Source: G963665925 sp963665925 (GTDB taxonomy: Bacteria > Bacillota > Clostridia > Peptostreptococcales > Acidaminobacteraceae). From it: a DNA stretch of 64,000 nucleotides. The notes beneath the pieces were generated by a model. That model did not search any database and was not told where the DNA came from. It saw only the letters and a program-made list of their open reading frames with translations. The DNA lies in the NCBI GenBank assembly GCA_963665925.1, contig OY762511.1:2232001-2296000 (forward strand), written 5' to 3'. Every line of letters begins with the position of its first letter. Position 1 is the stretch's first letter. The translations under genes were made by a program, and so were the position numbers. Below, piece by piece: positions 6,123 to 14,440 of the stretch.

Positions 6123-8942
6123 ATGAATAAAAATTATATTGAAGTAAAAGGTGCCAAGGAGCACAATCTTAAAAATATTGATATTAAGTTGCCCCGTGAC
6201 CAGATGATTGTCGTTACAGGTCTGAGTGGTTCGGGAAAATCATCGCTTGCGTTTGACACAATCTATGCTGAGGGACAGCGGCGCTATGTTGAAAGTCTTT
6301 CTGCATATGCAAGGCAGTTCCTGGGACAGATGGAAAAACCGAATGTCGAGTATATTGAAGGTTTGTCGCCTGCAATTTCCATAGATCAGAAAACAACAAG
6401 CAAGAACCCTAGATCTACGGTTGGAACGGTTACGGAAATTTATGACTATCTCCGTTTGCTTTACGCGCGTGCAGGCATTCCGCATTGTCCAGTTTGTGGA
6501 GAAGAAATTTCCCAGCAATCAGTAGACCAGATTGTTGACCAGGTTATGGCCCTTGAAGAGCGGACAAAGATTCAGATTTTAAGCCCGGTAGTACGTGGGA
6601 AAAAAGGTACACACAAGAAGGAGCTCAACCAGCTTAAAAAAGAAGGCTTCGTTCGTGTACGTGTCAATGGTGAGCTGCGAGAGTTTTCAGAGGAAATCAC
6701 ACTCGATAAGAATAAGAAGCACAACATAGAGGTCGTTATAGACCGTGTCATGATCAAGGCCGAGTCAAAGCAGCGGATTTCCGATTCAATTGAGACGGCG
6801 CTGAAGCTTTCAGACGGTCTTGTGATTGCAAATGTCATCGATGGAGATGACCTAACCTTCAACACGAATTTTTCCTGTTCGGAACATGGTCTGGGAATTG
6901 CAGAGATGGAACCAAGAATGTTCTCCTTCAATGCGCCGTATGGAGCTTGTGAATCTTGTAAGGGCCTTGGACATCTTCAGCGTGTGGATCCAGAACTTGT
7001 GGTGCCGGACATGTCACTAAGTGTGAATGAGGGGGCTATTGCACCCATTGCGTCCTCCGGAGAGGGGACCTATTACGTACAGATGGTGGAGTCTGTTCTC
7101 AACTTTCATAAGACCAGTATGGATACGCCTCTGAAGGATATGAAGAAGGGTGTCCTCAATGACATTCTGTATGGTACAGGAGACAGAATCATTGAATTCC
7201 ATTATGAGAGCAAGTATGGTGGGGTCAGAAAGTACAAGGCGCCGTTTGAGGGGATTATTGGAAACCTTGAACGCCGTTACAAGGAAACAAATTCAGACTA
7301 TATGCGACAAAAAATTGAGGAGTTCATGAGCCTGACGCCTTGCAGTGCGTGCGGTGGCAAGCGTTTGAAGCCTGAGACCCTTGCGGTGACATTCAGCGGG
7401 AAGAATATTATTGAAGTCACTGAAATGTCTGTGAAGAATTCCCTTGAGTTTTTTACAAATCCGACTATGACGGAAAAACAGGAAAAGATTTCAGAACAGA
7501 TTCTAAAAGAAGTGGTCGCACGACTGTCTTTTCTTAAGAATGTTGGACTTGAGTACCTGACACTTGCGCGGGCAGCTGGGACACTATCTGGTGGGGAGTC
7601 GCAGCGGATTCGTCTTGCAACCCAGATTGGTTCAGGACTTGTGGGCGTACTCTATATTCTTGACGAACCGAGTATTGGTTTGCATCAGCGGGATAATGCA
7701 CGTCTTCTGACAACACTTAGAAGACTGACCAACATTGGCAATACACTGATAGTCGTTGAACATGATGAAGAGACCATAGAGTCTGCAGATTATATTGTAG
7801 ATATCGGTCCTGGCGCGGGTGAGCATGGCGGTTATATCACCGCTGAGGGAACCCTGGAGGATATTCTCAACAATGAAAATTCCCTGACTGGGAAATATCT
7901 GTCTGGAAAACTTTCGGTAGATGTACCTGAAAAGCGCAGAGAGCCAAAAGAAAACTGGATTCGAATCAAGGGTGCAGAGGAAAACAATCTGAAGAAGGTC
8001 AATGCCGATATTCCAACCGGTGTGTTTACATGCGTGACCGGTGTATCGGGTTCAGGCAAGAGCTCCCTTGTAAATGAAATCCTTTATAAGGCAGCTGCGG
8101 CGACACTTTACAGAACACGTACACGGCCTGGCAAACACAAGAGCATAGAAGGCCTTGAGCACATCGATAAGGTCATTGATATTGATCAGTCGCCTATTGG
8201 CAGAACACCAAGGTCCAATCCGGCAACCTACACTGGTGTTTTCGATCATATTCGAAATCTCTTTGCGGCGACAAATGAAGCGAAAATAAGAGGTTATCAG
8301 AAAGGCCGATTCAGTTTTAATGTTAAAGGTGGACGCTGCGAATCCTGCAAGGGTGATGGCATTATCAAAATCGAAATGCACTTTTTGCCGGATGTTTATG
8401 TACAGTGTGATGTCTGCAAGGGCAAACGCTACAATCGGGAGACCCTTCAGGTCAAGTATAAGGGCAAAACCATATCGGATGTCCTGGATATGACGGTTGA
8501 AGAAGCTCTCGTCTTTTTTGAAAATGTCCCTGCAATCAAGCGTAAACTTCAGACACTGCATGACGTGGGTCTCGATTATATCAGACTTGGACAGCCATCG
8601 ACACAGCTCTCTGGTGGTGAGGCCCAGCGTATTAAGCTGGCATCTGAACTATCCAAGAGAAGTACTGGCAAGACACTTTATATTCTTGATGAACCGACAA
8701 CTGGTCTGCACATGCACGACGTGAGCAACCTGATCAAAGTCTTGCAAAGACTTGTTGAAGGCGGAAACACTGTCGTGGTTATCGAGCATAATCTCGATAT
8801 GATCAAATGCAGTGACTACATTATTGACATTGGACCTGAAGGCGGTGACGGCGGCGGTACCATCGTGGCACAGGGGACGCCAGAAGATATTGTGAAAGTT
8901 GACAAGTCTCACACCGGTGCATTTTTGAAACGTATTTTATAA
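6123..8942 (+). CDS. uvrA: Excinuclease ABC subunit A (UvrA)
   Basis: A 939-residue tandem ABC ATPase that finds DNA lesions and delivers UvrB. Two ATPase modules each have Walker A (GLSGSGKSS near residue 32, GVSGSGKSS near 640), an ABC signature (LSGGESQRIRLA, LSGGEAQRIKLA) and Walker B (LDEPSIGLHQRD, LDEPTTGLHMHD). Zinc-module cysteine pairs are present: CPVCGEE, CESCKGLG, CSACGGKR, CESCKGDG and CDVCKGKR. GAGGTG precedes the start. It is the second gene of the SOS-controlled uvrBA operon and ends in a strong hairpin. Length and motifs are normal. Confidence 0.97.
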   Translation: MNKNYIEVKGAKEHNLKNIDIKLPRDQMIVVTGLSGSGKSSLAFDTIYAEGQRRYVESLSAYARQFLGQMEKPNVEYIEGLSPAISIDQKTTSKNPRSTVGTVTEIYDYLRLLYARAGIPHCPVCGEEISQQSVDQIVDQVMALEERTKIQILSPVVRGKKGTHKKELNQLKKEGFVRVRVNGELREFSEEITLDKNKKHNIEVVIDRVMIKAESKQRISDSIETALKLSDGLVIANVIDGDDLTFNTNFSCSEHGLGIAEMEPRMFSFNAPYGACESCKGLGHLQRVDPELVVPDMSLSVNEGAIAPIASSGEGTYYVQMVESVLNFHKTSMDTPLKDMKKGVLNDILYGTGDRIIEFHYESKYGGVRKYKAPFEGIIGNLERRYKETNSDYMRQKIEEFMSLTPCSACGGKRLKPETLAVTFSGKNIIEVTEMSVKNSLEFFTNPTMTEKQEKISEQILKEVVARLSFLKNVGLEYLTLARAAGTLSGGESQRIRLATQIGSGLVGVLYILDEPSIGLHQRDNARLLTTLRRLTNIGNTLIVVEHDEETIESADYIVDIGPGAGEHGGYITAEGTLEDILNNENSLTGKYLSGKLSVDVPEKRREPKENWIRIKGAEENNLKKVNADIPTGVFTCVTGVSGSGKSSLVNEILYKAAAATLYRTRTRPGKHKSIEGLEHIDKVIDIDQSPIGRTPRSNPATYTGVFDHIRNLFAATNEAKIRGYQKGRFSFNVKGGRCESCKGDGIIKIEMHFLPDVYVQCDVCKGKRYNRETLQVKYKGKTISDVLDMTVEEALVFFENVPAIKRKLQTLHDVGLDYIRLGQPSTQLSGGEAQRIKLASELSKRSTGKTLYILDEPTTGLHMHDVSNLIKVLQRLVEGGNTVVVIEHNLDMIKCSDYIIDIGPEGGDGGGTIVAQGTPEDIVKVDKSHTGAFLKRIL

Positions 8943-8961
8943 GACGTATTCTTTAAAAAAC

Positions 8962-9000
8962 AGGACCATGCCGTACATTTTGCTGTACGCATGGTCCTTG
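8962..9000. terminator. Bidirectional terminator between uvrA and the convergent membrane gene
   Basis: Arms 8962-8976 and 8985-8998 pair (AGGACCATGC...GCATGGTCCT) with one bulged C. TTGATAATT follows on the plus strand and an A-rich run precedes it, which reads as TTTTTTAAAG on the minus strand. It can therefore serve both convergent genes. Confidence 0.75.
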
Positions 9001-9033
9001 ATAATTCTGTATATACTTGTTTCGCTGAGTGTA

Positions 9034-9708
9034 TCAGTACTGACTGAGCTCATGAATTTGCAGACGCTTGACTTCCTTGCTCAGTAAAAAGGCAATGATG
9101 TGCTGGACCTTGTCCTTTGGCAGGTCTGCGGTGATTTTCCCGTTATTGTCCTTGAGGAAAAGCTGAAGTAAGTTGCCTTCAATATAAAATCCTCTGAAAT
9201 CACGGAAGGTGTATATGCCCGAATTGCTCCTTATGGGATCGTTCATTGGAAACTCAAGCCTTAAGTCGATACCTTTTATGATGATGCCATCATTCATAAA
9301 GTTCACGAATGTTCTTTTCTGTGTAATGTAGAGCATGAGCACCGAAACGATCATCCAGCACACGGCGCTGGTCACCAGGTCAAAAAGATTCATACTGGCA
9401 CTGCCGCGCAGATAGGGCACGACGAGCAGAACAAGGATGAGAATTCCATAATAGAATCCCTGTCTATAATATTTTTCACGCATGGGAACAGCGAAAAAGA
9501 ATTTTCCAGGGTCATATGATTTTGTGACAAGGATGGTGCGCATAAGTGCTTCCAGTACTGGAAAGAGAATGATTATAAGTGCCAGGGTCCCATTGATCAG
9601 ATTCAAATCACTTGAATAGAAAAAATCAAAATAAGGCATTATAAATGAAAAGACAGTAATACAGCCCATGAAGGCGACAACCGGTATAAATATGCGATGC
9701 TTAAACAT
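9034..9708 (-). CDS. Membrane protein with four predicted helices and a C-terminal PH-like region
   Basis: A 224-residue protein of unknown function. Hydrophobic segments are at about residues 6-25, 38-58, 87-102 and 110-128. They are followed by a soluble beta-rich C-terminal part (about 130-215) whose pattern of short strands and a final helix recalls the PH-like domains of bacterial membrane proteins of the YcxB/DUF type; that resemblance is by eye only. AGGAGG precedes the ATG on the minus strand. It is monocistronic, convergent with uvrA and divergent from uvrC. No catalytic motif is seen. Confidence 0.65.
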   Translation of the reverse strand: MFKHRIFIPVVAFMGCITVFSFIMPYFDFFYSSDLNLINGTLALIIILFPVLEALMRTILVTKSYDPGKFFFAVPMREKYYRQGFYYGILILVLLVVPYLRGSASMNLFDLVTSAVCWMIVSVLMLYITQKRTFVNFMNDGIIIKGIDLRLEFPMNDPIRSNSGIYTFRDFRGFYIEGNLLQLFLKDNNGKITADLPKDKVQHIIAFLLSKEVKRLQIHELSQY

Positions 9709-9780
9709 TTTCGTCCTCCTAACGCAGATAGAATGATATCTGCTATTTTATTATACCGTTTGTCATAGTGGATTTAAATG

Positions 9781-9834
9781 CCCCTTATTGAAAGCATATA
9801 TTTCAATTTTGAAATATATGTTTTCAACAAGGGG
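9781..9834. repeat. 26-bp near-perfect inverted repeat in the divergent promoter region
   Basis: Left arm 9781-9806 and right arm 9809-9834 are reverse complements with two G:T positions and a 2-base centre, beginning CCCCTTATTG and ending CAACAAGGGG. It lies between the divergently transcribed membrane gene and uvrC. No T tract follows, so it is not an obvious terminator. Confidence 0.85.
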
Positions 9835-9892
9835 GGATTCAAGTCATAAAGTCGCCCTCTTAGATATATACAAGAGGTATGTTTGATGAATC

Positions 9893-9921
9893 TTGTCTAA
9901 CGGCGTAAATAAATATATAAT
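9893..9921 (+). promoter_or_regulatory. Promoter of uvrC
   Basis: TTGTCT (9893-9898), 17-base spacer, TATAAT (9916-9921). It lies 19 bases before the uvrC start and includes no LexA-like box, unlike uvrBA. The transcript would have almost no leader. Confidence 0.65.
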
Positions 9922-9939
9922 TTTATATGAGGTGGCGTT

Positions 9940-11811
9940 GTGAACATTAAAGATCAGTTGAAAAAACTGCCCGAAAAGCCGGGCGTTTACTTAATGAAGG
10001 ATAAGAACAATCATATAATATATGTCGGCAAATCCAAGAATCTAAAGAACCGGGTGTCTTCCTATTTCAGAGGGTTTAACTCTCATGGGACAAAGGTTCA
10101 GACGATGGTTGTGAATATTGCTGAATTTGAGTACATTATCACGGATACGGAAATGGAAGCCCTGATACTTGAAGCAAACCTGATCAAAAAGCATCAGCCG
10201 CGCTTTAACATCCTTCTTCGTGATGACAAGACTTATCCTTATATCAAAGTAACACTGAACGAAAAATATCCACGGGTCATTAAGACACGGCGGCTTCTAA
10301 AAGACAAGGCCAAGTATTTTGGACCTTATACGGATGTCGATGCTGTCAACAGGACAATTGATACCATAAATCGTGTATATCCGATACGAAAATGCAATAA
10401 GAATCTTGAAAAGAACACGGAACGGCCTTGCCTCAACTTCCATATAGGAAAGTGCCTTGGTCCGTGTCAGGGAGAGGTGCATCACGAAGAGTACATGGAG
10501 ATCATTGATGAGATTCTCCAGATTCTCAGCGGAAAGTATGAAATGCTCATTCCCAAAATTGAAAGCAAGATGCATAGCGCCGCAGAGACACTGAATTTTG
10601 AAAAGGCGGCCATGTACCGTAATCAGCTTGAAGCGATTCAGCGTCTTCAGGTCAAGCAGCGTGTGGTGACGACTTCCGATGTGAATCAGGATATTATATC
10701 TTGGGCTCGGGAAATGGGCCAAACCTGCATCATGCTCTTCTTTGTCAGAAACGGAAAACTGCTCGGCAATGAGAAGTTCATTCTCGATGATACCGAAACA
10801 GAGTCAATCGATGATATCTTATCGAGTTTTCTCATCCAGCACTACAGTGGAACACCTTTCATTCCAAAGGAAGTCATCTTGTCCGATCCGCCGAGTGACC
10901 ACCAGCTTATTGAAGACTGGCTGACCCATAAGGCAGACCACAAGGTCAAGGTTATTGTGCCCCAACGTGGTGAGAAGAAGAAGGTCGCTGATCTTGTCAG
11001 AAAAAATGCTCAGGAATATATAGATAAGTTCAAGGAGCAGATTGAAGTCGATAAATATAAGCGTCAGCTTATTAGAACCGGTCTTGAGGATATCCTTCAG
11101 ACAGGTAAGCCAATCAGGCGTATAGAAGCATATGATATTTCCAATATTTACGGCGTGCTGTCGGTGGGGTCGATGGTCGTCTTTGAGGATGGAAAGAAGA
11201 AGAGGAGTGATTACAGAAGATTTAAAGTGAAGACAATTGAAGGTGCCAATGACTATGGGTCCATGATGGAAATACTCTTCAGACGCTTCAGACGGGGGCT
11301 TGAAGAACAAGAAGAGCTTAAAAGGACCGGCGTTGACAATGGAAGGTTCTCTGTATTTCCTGATCTGCTGCTCATCGACGGCGGCAAGGGTCATGTGAAC
11401 AGCGTGCTTGATGTTTTAAATGCCCTTGGACTGGATATACCAGTTGCAGGCATGGTCAAAGATGATAAGCATAGAACGGATCGGTTGTACTATGCCGGTG
11501 AAATGGTTGAAATAAAATCAAATCACGAAATATACAGATATGTAGCATCTATACAGGAAGAAGTGCACCGATTTGCAATAGAATACCACAGAGCGCTTAG
11601 AAATAAACAGATGACGTACTCTGTGCTTGACGATATACCGGGGATAGGAAAGACAAGACGTACAAGTTTGATGAAGCATTTCAAATCCATAGATAGCATT
11701 AGGCAGGCAACTGTCGATGAGCTGCAGGAAGTTGACGGCATCAATAGAAAAGTCGCCGAAGCCATTTTTGATTACTTCAATACAAAGTATGTACAGGATG
11801 AAGCATATTAG
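9940..11811 (+). CDS. uvrC: Excinuclease ABC subunit C (UvrC)
   Basis: A 623-residue dual-incision nuclease of nucleotide excision repair. In order: the GIY-YIG domain for the 3' incision (GVYLMKD...IIYVGKSKNLKNRVSSYF, residues about 14-40), a Cys cluster (CNKN, CLNFHIGKCLGPC), the UVR motif binding UvrB (about 200-235), the RNase H-like domain for the 5' incision (EAYDISNIYG, LLIDGGKGH), and a C-terminal helix-hairpin-helix pair (IPGIGKTRR, VDGINRKVAEAI). The start is GTG with GAGGTGG upstream. hprK follows, as in many Clostridia. Confidence 0.97.
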   Translation: MNIKDQLKKLPEKPGVYLMKDKNNHIIYVGKSKNLKNRVSSYFRGFNSHGTKVQTMVVNIAEFEYIITDTEMEALILEANLIKKHQPRFNILLRDDKTYPYIKVTLNEKYPRVIKTRRLLKDKAKYFGPYTDVDAVNRTIDTINRVYPIRKCNKNLEKNTERPCLNFHIGKCLGPCQGEVHHEEYMEIIDEILQILSGKYEMLIPKIESKMHSAAETLNFEKAAMYRNQLEAIQRLQVKQRVVTTSDVNQDIISWAREMGQTCIMLFFVRNGKLLGNEKFILDDTETESIDDILSSFLIQHYSGTPFIPKEVILSDPPSDHQLIEDWLTHKADHKVKVIVPQRGEKKKVADLVRKNAQEYIDKFKEQIEVDKYKRQLIRTGLEDILQTGKPIRRIEAYDISNIYGVLSVGSMVVFEDGKKKRSDYRRFKVKTIEGANDYGSMMEILFRRFRRGLEEQEELKRTGVDNGRFSVFPDLLLIDGGKGHVNSVLDVLNALGLDIPVAGMVKDDKHRTDRLYYAGEMVEIKSNHEIYRYVASIQEEVHRFAIEYHRALRNKQMTYSVLDDIPGIGKTRRTSLMKHFKSIDSIRQATVDELQEVDGINRKVAEAIFDYFNTKYVQDEAY

Positions 11812-11887
11812 AAAGAAACACTAAAAAATAGAGAGCTTATGTTCCGACATGATTGTGACGGATTGTCGGGGCGTGAAAGGAGATCAT

Positions 11888-12838
11888 ATGTCAAATTTGT
11901 ATCAGGTTTTAGAAAGGGGTTACCCAATGAGAGTTGTAAAGGTTCAGCAATTAATTAATGATCTCGGGCTTGAAATTGTGAAAGATGTTGAATGTAATCC
12001 GGAAATAAAAACTCTGGAAGTGAACAGATGTGGACTGCAGCTGGCAAACTTCTACGCACATTTTGTTTATGAGCGTATTCAAATTGTAGGTAAGAACGAA
12101 TGGGCATATTTTGATACCCTCGCACCTGAGCAGAAGCATGAAATTGCTGATCGGCTCATGTCATACGACATCCCTCTGCTTATATTCACAAGACAGCAGG
12201 AAGTGTTCCCAGAGTTTATAGAGGCTGCTGAGAAGTATGGCCGTATTATTGTTAGAACGACAATGGCAACGACTTCATTCGTGAGTCGACTTCTTGAATA
12301 TCTGGAGGAGCAAATGGCACCAACGGTAACACTGCATGGCGTTCTTGTCGACGTCTATGGTGTTGGTATTCTGATTCTTGGAAAATCTGGCATTGGTAAA
12401 TCGGAAACAGCGCTTGAACTGGTAAAGCGTGGCCACCGTTTTGTTGCAGATGACGCTATTGAAATCAAAAAAATGCCGGACAGTACACTGGTAGGCAGGG
12501 CGCCTGCACTTATCAGAAACTTCCTTGAAATCAGAGGCATCGGTATTCTGGATGTAGCCAAGTTGTATGGTCTGGCATCCATTCGTCATCATAAGATCAT
12601 CGATATGGTCATTCAGCTGGAAGACTGGGAAGAGGGCAAGGCTTACGATCGCTTGGGCATTGAAGACAAGCATATAGATATTCTCGATACAGAAGTTGCA
12701 GCTATTTACCTCCCGGTTAAGCCTGGTAGAAACCTGGCGGTAATCCTGGAAGCGGCAGCAACAAATCACAGACAGAAGTCTGAGGGATACAACGCTGCCA
12801 AAGAGCTAGATAGAAGGCTGCGTGAAACTTATCAGTAA
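11888..12838 (+). CDS. hprK: HPr kinase/phosphorylase
   Basis: Bifunctional enzyme that phosphorylates Ser46 of HPr and removes the phosphate, setting carbon catabolite control. P-loop LGKSGIGKSE lies near residue 165 and the HprK signature EIRGIGILDV near 215. ATG 11888 has AAAGGAG at 11876-11882, giving 316 residues. A second in-frame ATG at 11927 has AAAGGGG at a good distance, and its MRVVKVQQLI aligns better with the N terminus of Bacillus HprK (303 residues). Either or both starts may be used. The gene follows uvrC by 76 bases and ends in a strong terminator. No ptsH gene is in view. Confidence 0.95.
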   Translation: MSNLYQVLERGYPMRVVKVQQLINDLGLEIVKDVECNPEIKTLEVNRCGLQLANFYAHFVYERIQIVGKNEWAYFDTLAPEQKHEIADRLMSYDIPLLIFTRQQEVFPEFIEAAEKYGRIIVRTTMATTSFVSRLLEYLEEQMAPTVTLHGVLVDVYGVGILILGKSGIGKSETALELVKRGHRFVADDAIEIKKMPDSTLVGRAPALIRNFLEIRGIGILDVAKLYGLASIRHHKIIDMVIQLEDWEEGKAYDRLGIEDKHIDILDTEVAAIYLPVKPGRNLAVILEAAATNHRQKSEGYNAAKELDRRLRETYQ

Positions 12839-12890
12839 AAGGGACTTGAGCTTGTCCTGACATGCAGACAATTTATAATTGTATAATTAT

Positions 12891-12931
12891 GAGGATACGG
12901 CTAGTTTGACATAAGGTCGTATCCTTTTTAT
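12891..12931 (+). terminator. Intrinsic terminator after hprK
   Basis: Stem AGGATACGGC (12892-12901) / GTCGTATCCT (12916-12925) with one G:T pair, then TTTTTA. Confidence 0.85.
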
Positions 12932-12987
12932 ATATAATCGTTCTCAGTATAAATGTGAAAAATATGTCGATTTTATTAGAAAGTATA

Positions 12988-13015
12988 TTTACAGTTGATA
13001 TACTTGTGATATAAT
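12988..13015 (+). promoter_or_regulatory. Candidate promoter of the hydrogenase operon
   Basis: TTTACA (12988-12993), 16-base spacer, TATAAT (13010-13015), with TG one base before the -10 hexamer (extended -10). It would give a leader of roughly 515 bases before the first hyd gene. A weaker alternative, TTGCTA (13269-13274) and TATAAA (13291-13296), would give a leader of about 235 bases. Confidence 0.5.
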
Positions 13016-13537
13016 AGTGCTTGTACGACATTGTATAATTTTTAACTATCCTAGAACTCGCCAATACAAACGGTTTCAGCCGATTGCATTGGCGATATTA
13101 GTATAAGGTATATCCTACTAGAAAGCTTGGGATTATTATTTATGCCTGTAATGTTTGCATACAATATACTTAAATGAGAAATAATGGAATACGTATATTA
13201 ATTTAGTCGGCCTTACGAGGCTCTTTTATATGGCCGATTTAGGGAAAAGTTGTAAAAATGCACGTCGTTTGCTAGAATTTTCTGATAATTTATAAATCAA
13301 ACTGCATAACAAATTGTTTTCGGACAAGCGGGAAGATTGCTTCTATTGAGAAGAAAAGGTTTTCCTTGTTTGTGCGTTTTACAAAGTTAAAGGTTTAACA
13401 AAGTGACTGACAAATGCAAGTTTCTTATCGGAAATATTCAAAATCAACCTGTTAGGTAATGCATGGATTCCACGCCTCAATAGCTATGCTATTAAACGGA
13501 TATCCATAAGTTCAAATAAAGGGAGGAAAGAAAGACC
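13016..13537 (+). other. Long structured leader of the hydrogenase operon
   Basis: About 520 bases without a credible gene. Visible structures are: TCGCCAAT/ATTGGCGA closing an arm at about 13068-13097; TCGGCC/GGCCGA at 13204-13240; and, just before the ribosome binding site, a nested element at 13463-13507 with outer stem ATGGAT/ATCCAT and inner stem AATAGC/GCTATT. AGGGAGG precedes the first start. I could not match it to a riboswitch class I know. A regulatory leader is inference from length, structure and the heavily expressed operon behind it. Confidence 0.45.
13384..13401 (+). promoter_or_regulatory. Candidate Rex (NADH/NAD+ redox repressor) operator
   Basis: AAGTTAA-AGGT-TTAACAA differs from the clostridial Rex consensus TTGTTAA-N4-TTAACAA at two positions. 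Rex is known to control hydrogenase and fermentation genes in Clostridia, so the position fits, but the site is not tightly placed against either candidate promoter. No rex gene is in the window. Confidence 0.35.
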
Positions 13538-14017
13538 ATGGCCAAAGATCTTCTATCACAAGAGAAATTTGCCAAACTCGATGAAGCAATTGCTAAGCAC
13601 AAGGGAACTAATGGTGCCCTTATGCCAGTTCTTCACGAAGGCCAGCACATTTTCGGATGTCTTCCAATGGAAGTTCAAAAACACATTTCAAAAGGTTTGA
13701 GCGTTCCAATGGCAGAAATCTACGGTGTTGTTACATTCTACTCACAGTTTTCACTGGAGCCAAAAGGCGAGTACCATATTGGTGTTTGTCTGGGTACGGC
13801 TTGCTACGTTAAAGGCGCACAATCACTGATTGACAGAATCAAGCGTGAACTGAACCTTGAAGTTGACAAGACTTCAGCTGACGGCAAATACTCGCTTGAA
13901 GCAACACGTTGCATCGGTGCATGCGGTCTTGCACCAGTTCTTACAGTAAACGAAGACGTTTACGGTCGTCTTGTAGAAGCTGACATTCCAGGTATCCTGG
14001 AAAAGTACAAGGGCTAA
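13538..14017 (+). CDS. hydC: NuoE-like [2Fe-2S] subunit of NAD-linked [FeFe] hydrogenase (HydC)
   Basis: A 159-residue thioredoxin-fold [2Fe-2S] protein, the 24-kDa (NuoE) subunit type. The four ligands are Cys84 and Cys89 (CLGTAC) and Cys125 and Cys129 (CIGAC). It starts the operon NuoE-like, small ferredoxin-like, NuoF-like and HydA. That set corresponds to the trimeric HydABC enzymes which couple NADH and reduced ferredoxin oxidation to H2 formation. It is cytoplasmic, with no signal peptide. GGGAGGA lies before the ATG. Codon use is strongly biased (CGT, GGT, GTT, CTT), as in highly expressed genes. Confidence 0.93.
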   Translation: MAKDLLSQEKFAKLDEAIAKHKGTNGALMPVLHEGQHIFGCLPMEVQKHISKGLSVPMAEIYGVVTFYSQFSLEPKGEYHIGVCLGTACYVKGAQSLIDRIKRELNLEVDKTSADGKYSLEATRCIGACGLAPVLTVNEDVYGRLVEADIPGILEKYKG

Positions 14018-14046
14018 TTTAAGTTGATAACTGAGGAGGTAGCTTC

Positions 14047-14415
14047 ATGAAATCACTAGCTGAACTCGCTAAAATTAGAGAAGAAGCACTTAAGAAAGTA
14101 GATATTCGTAAAGAAAGAAAAGGTACGCGTATTGTTGTTGGTATGGCAACTTGCGGTATCTCAGCAGGCGCACGTCCTGTCCTGACTGCAATGGTTGAAG
14201 AAGTACAAAAAAGAAACCTTGCAAGTGTTGAAGTAACTCAAACTGGTTGCATCGGCGTATGTCGTCTTGAGCCAATCGTTGAAGTTTACAAAGAAGGCGA
14301 AGACAAAGTAACTTACGTTGAGATGGATGCTGAGAAAGCTAAGCGTGTAATCGCTGAGCACATCGTAAACGGCCAGGTTGTTTCTGAGTATACAATCGGC
14401 GCAGCTGATAAGTAA
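14047..14415 (+). CDS. Thioredoxin-like [2Fe-2S] ferredoxin-type protein of the hydrogenase operon
   Basis: A 122-residue protein of the (2Fe-2S) ferredoxin-domain family. ATCG with Cys36 replaces the usual CxxxxC pair, and GCIGVC supplies Cys68 and Cys72. Only three cysteines occur in the whole protein, so the normal second ligand is missing (Gly41 stands there). Cluster binding by a fourth non-Cys ligand, or no cluster, must be considered. It sits 29 bases after hydC and 25 before hydB, each with its own AGGAGG-type site, and is surely co-transcribed. The family commonly lies in NAD-linked hydrogenase operons, perhaps as an electron-transfer or structural subunit. Confidence 0.8.
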   Translation: MKSLAELAKIREEALKKVDIRKERKGTRIVVGMATCGISAGARPVLTAMVEEVQKRNLASVEVTQTGCIGVCRLEPIVEVYKEGEDKVTYVEMDAEKAKRVIAEHIVNGQVVSEYTIGAADK

Positions 14416-14440
14416 AACCAAAGTTTGAGGAGGTTAACAC

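Noticed and set aside
12839..13537. tRNA, T-box or known riboswitch in the hydrogenase leader
   Set aside because: No T-box AGGGTGG-type motif, tRNA fold or familiar riboswitch core could be recognised by eye.
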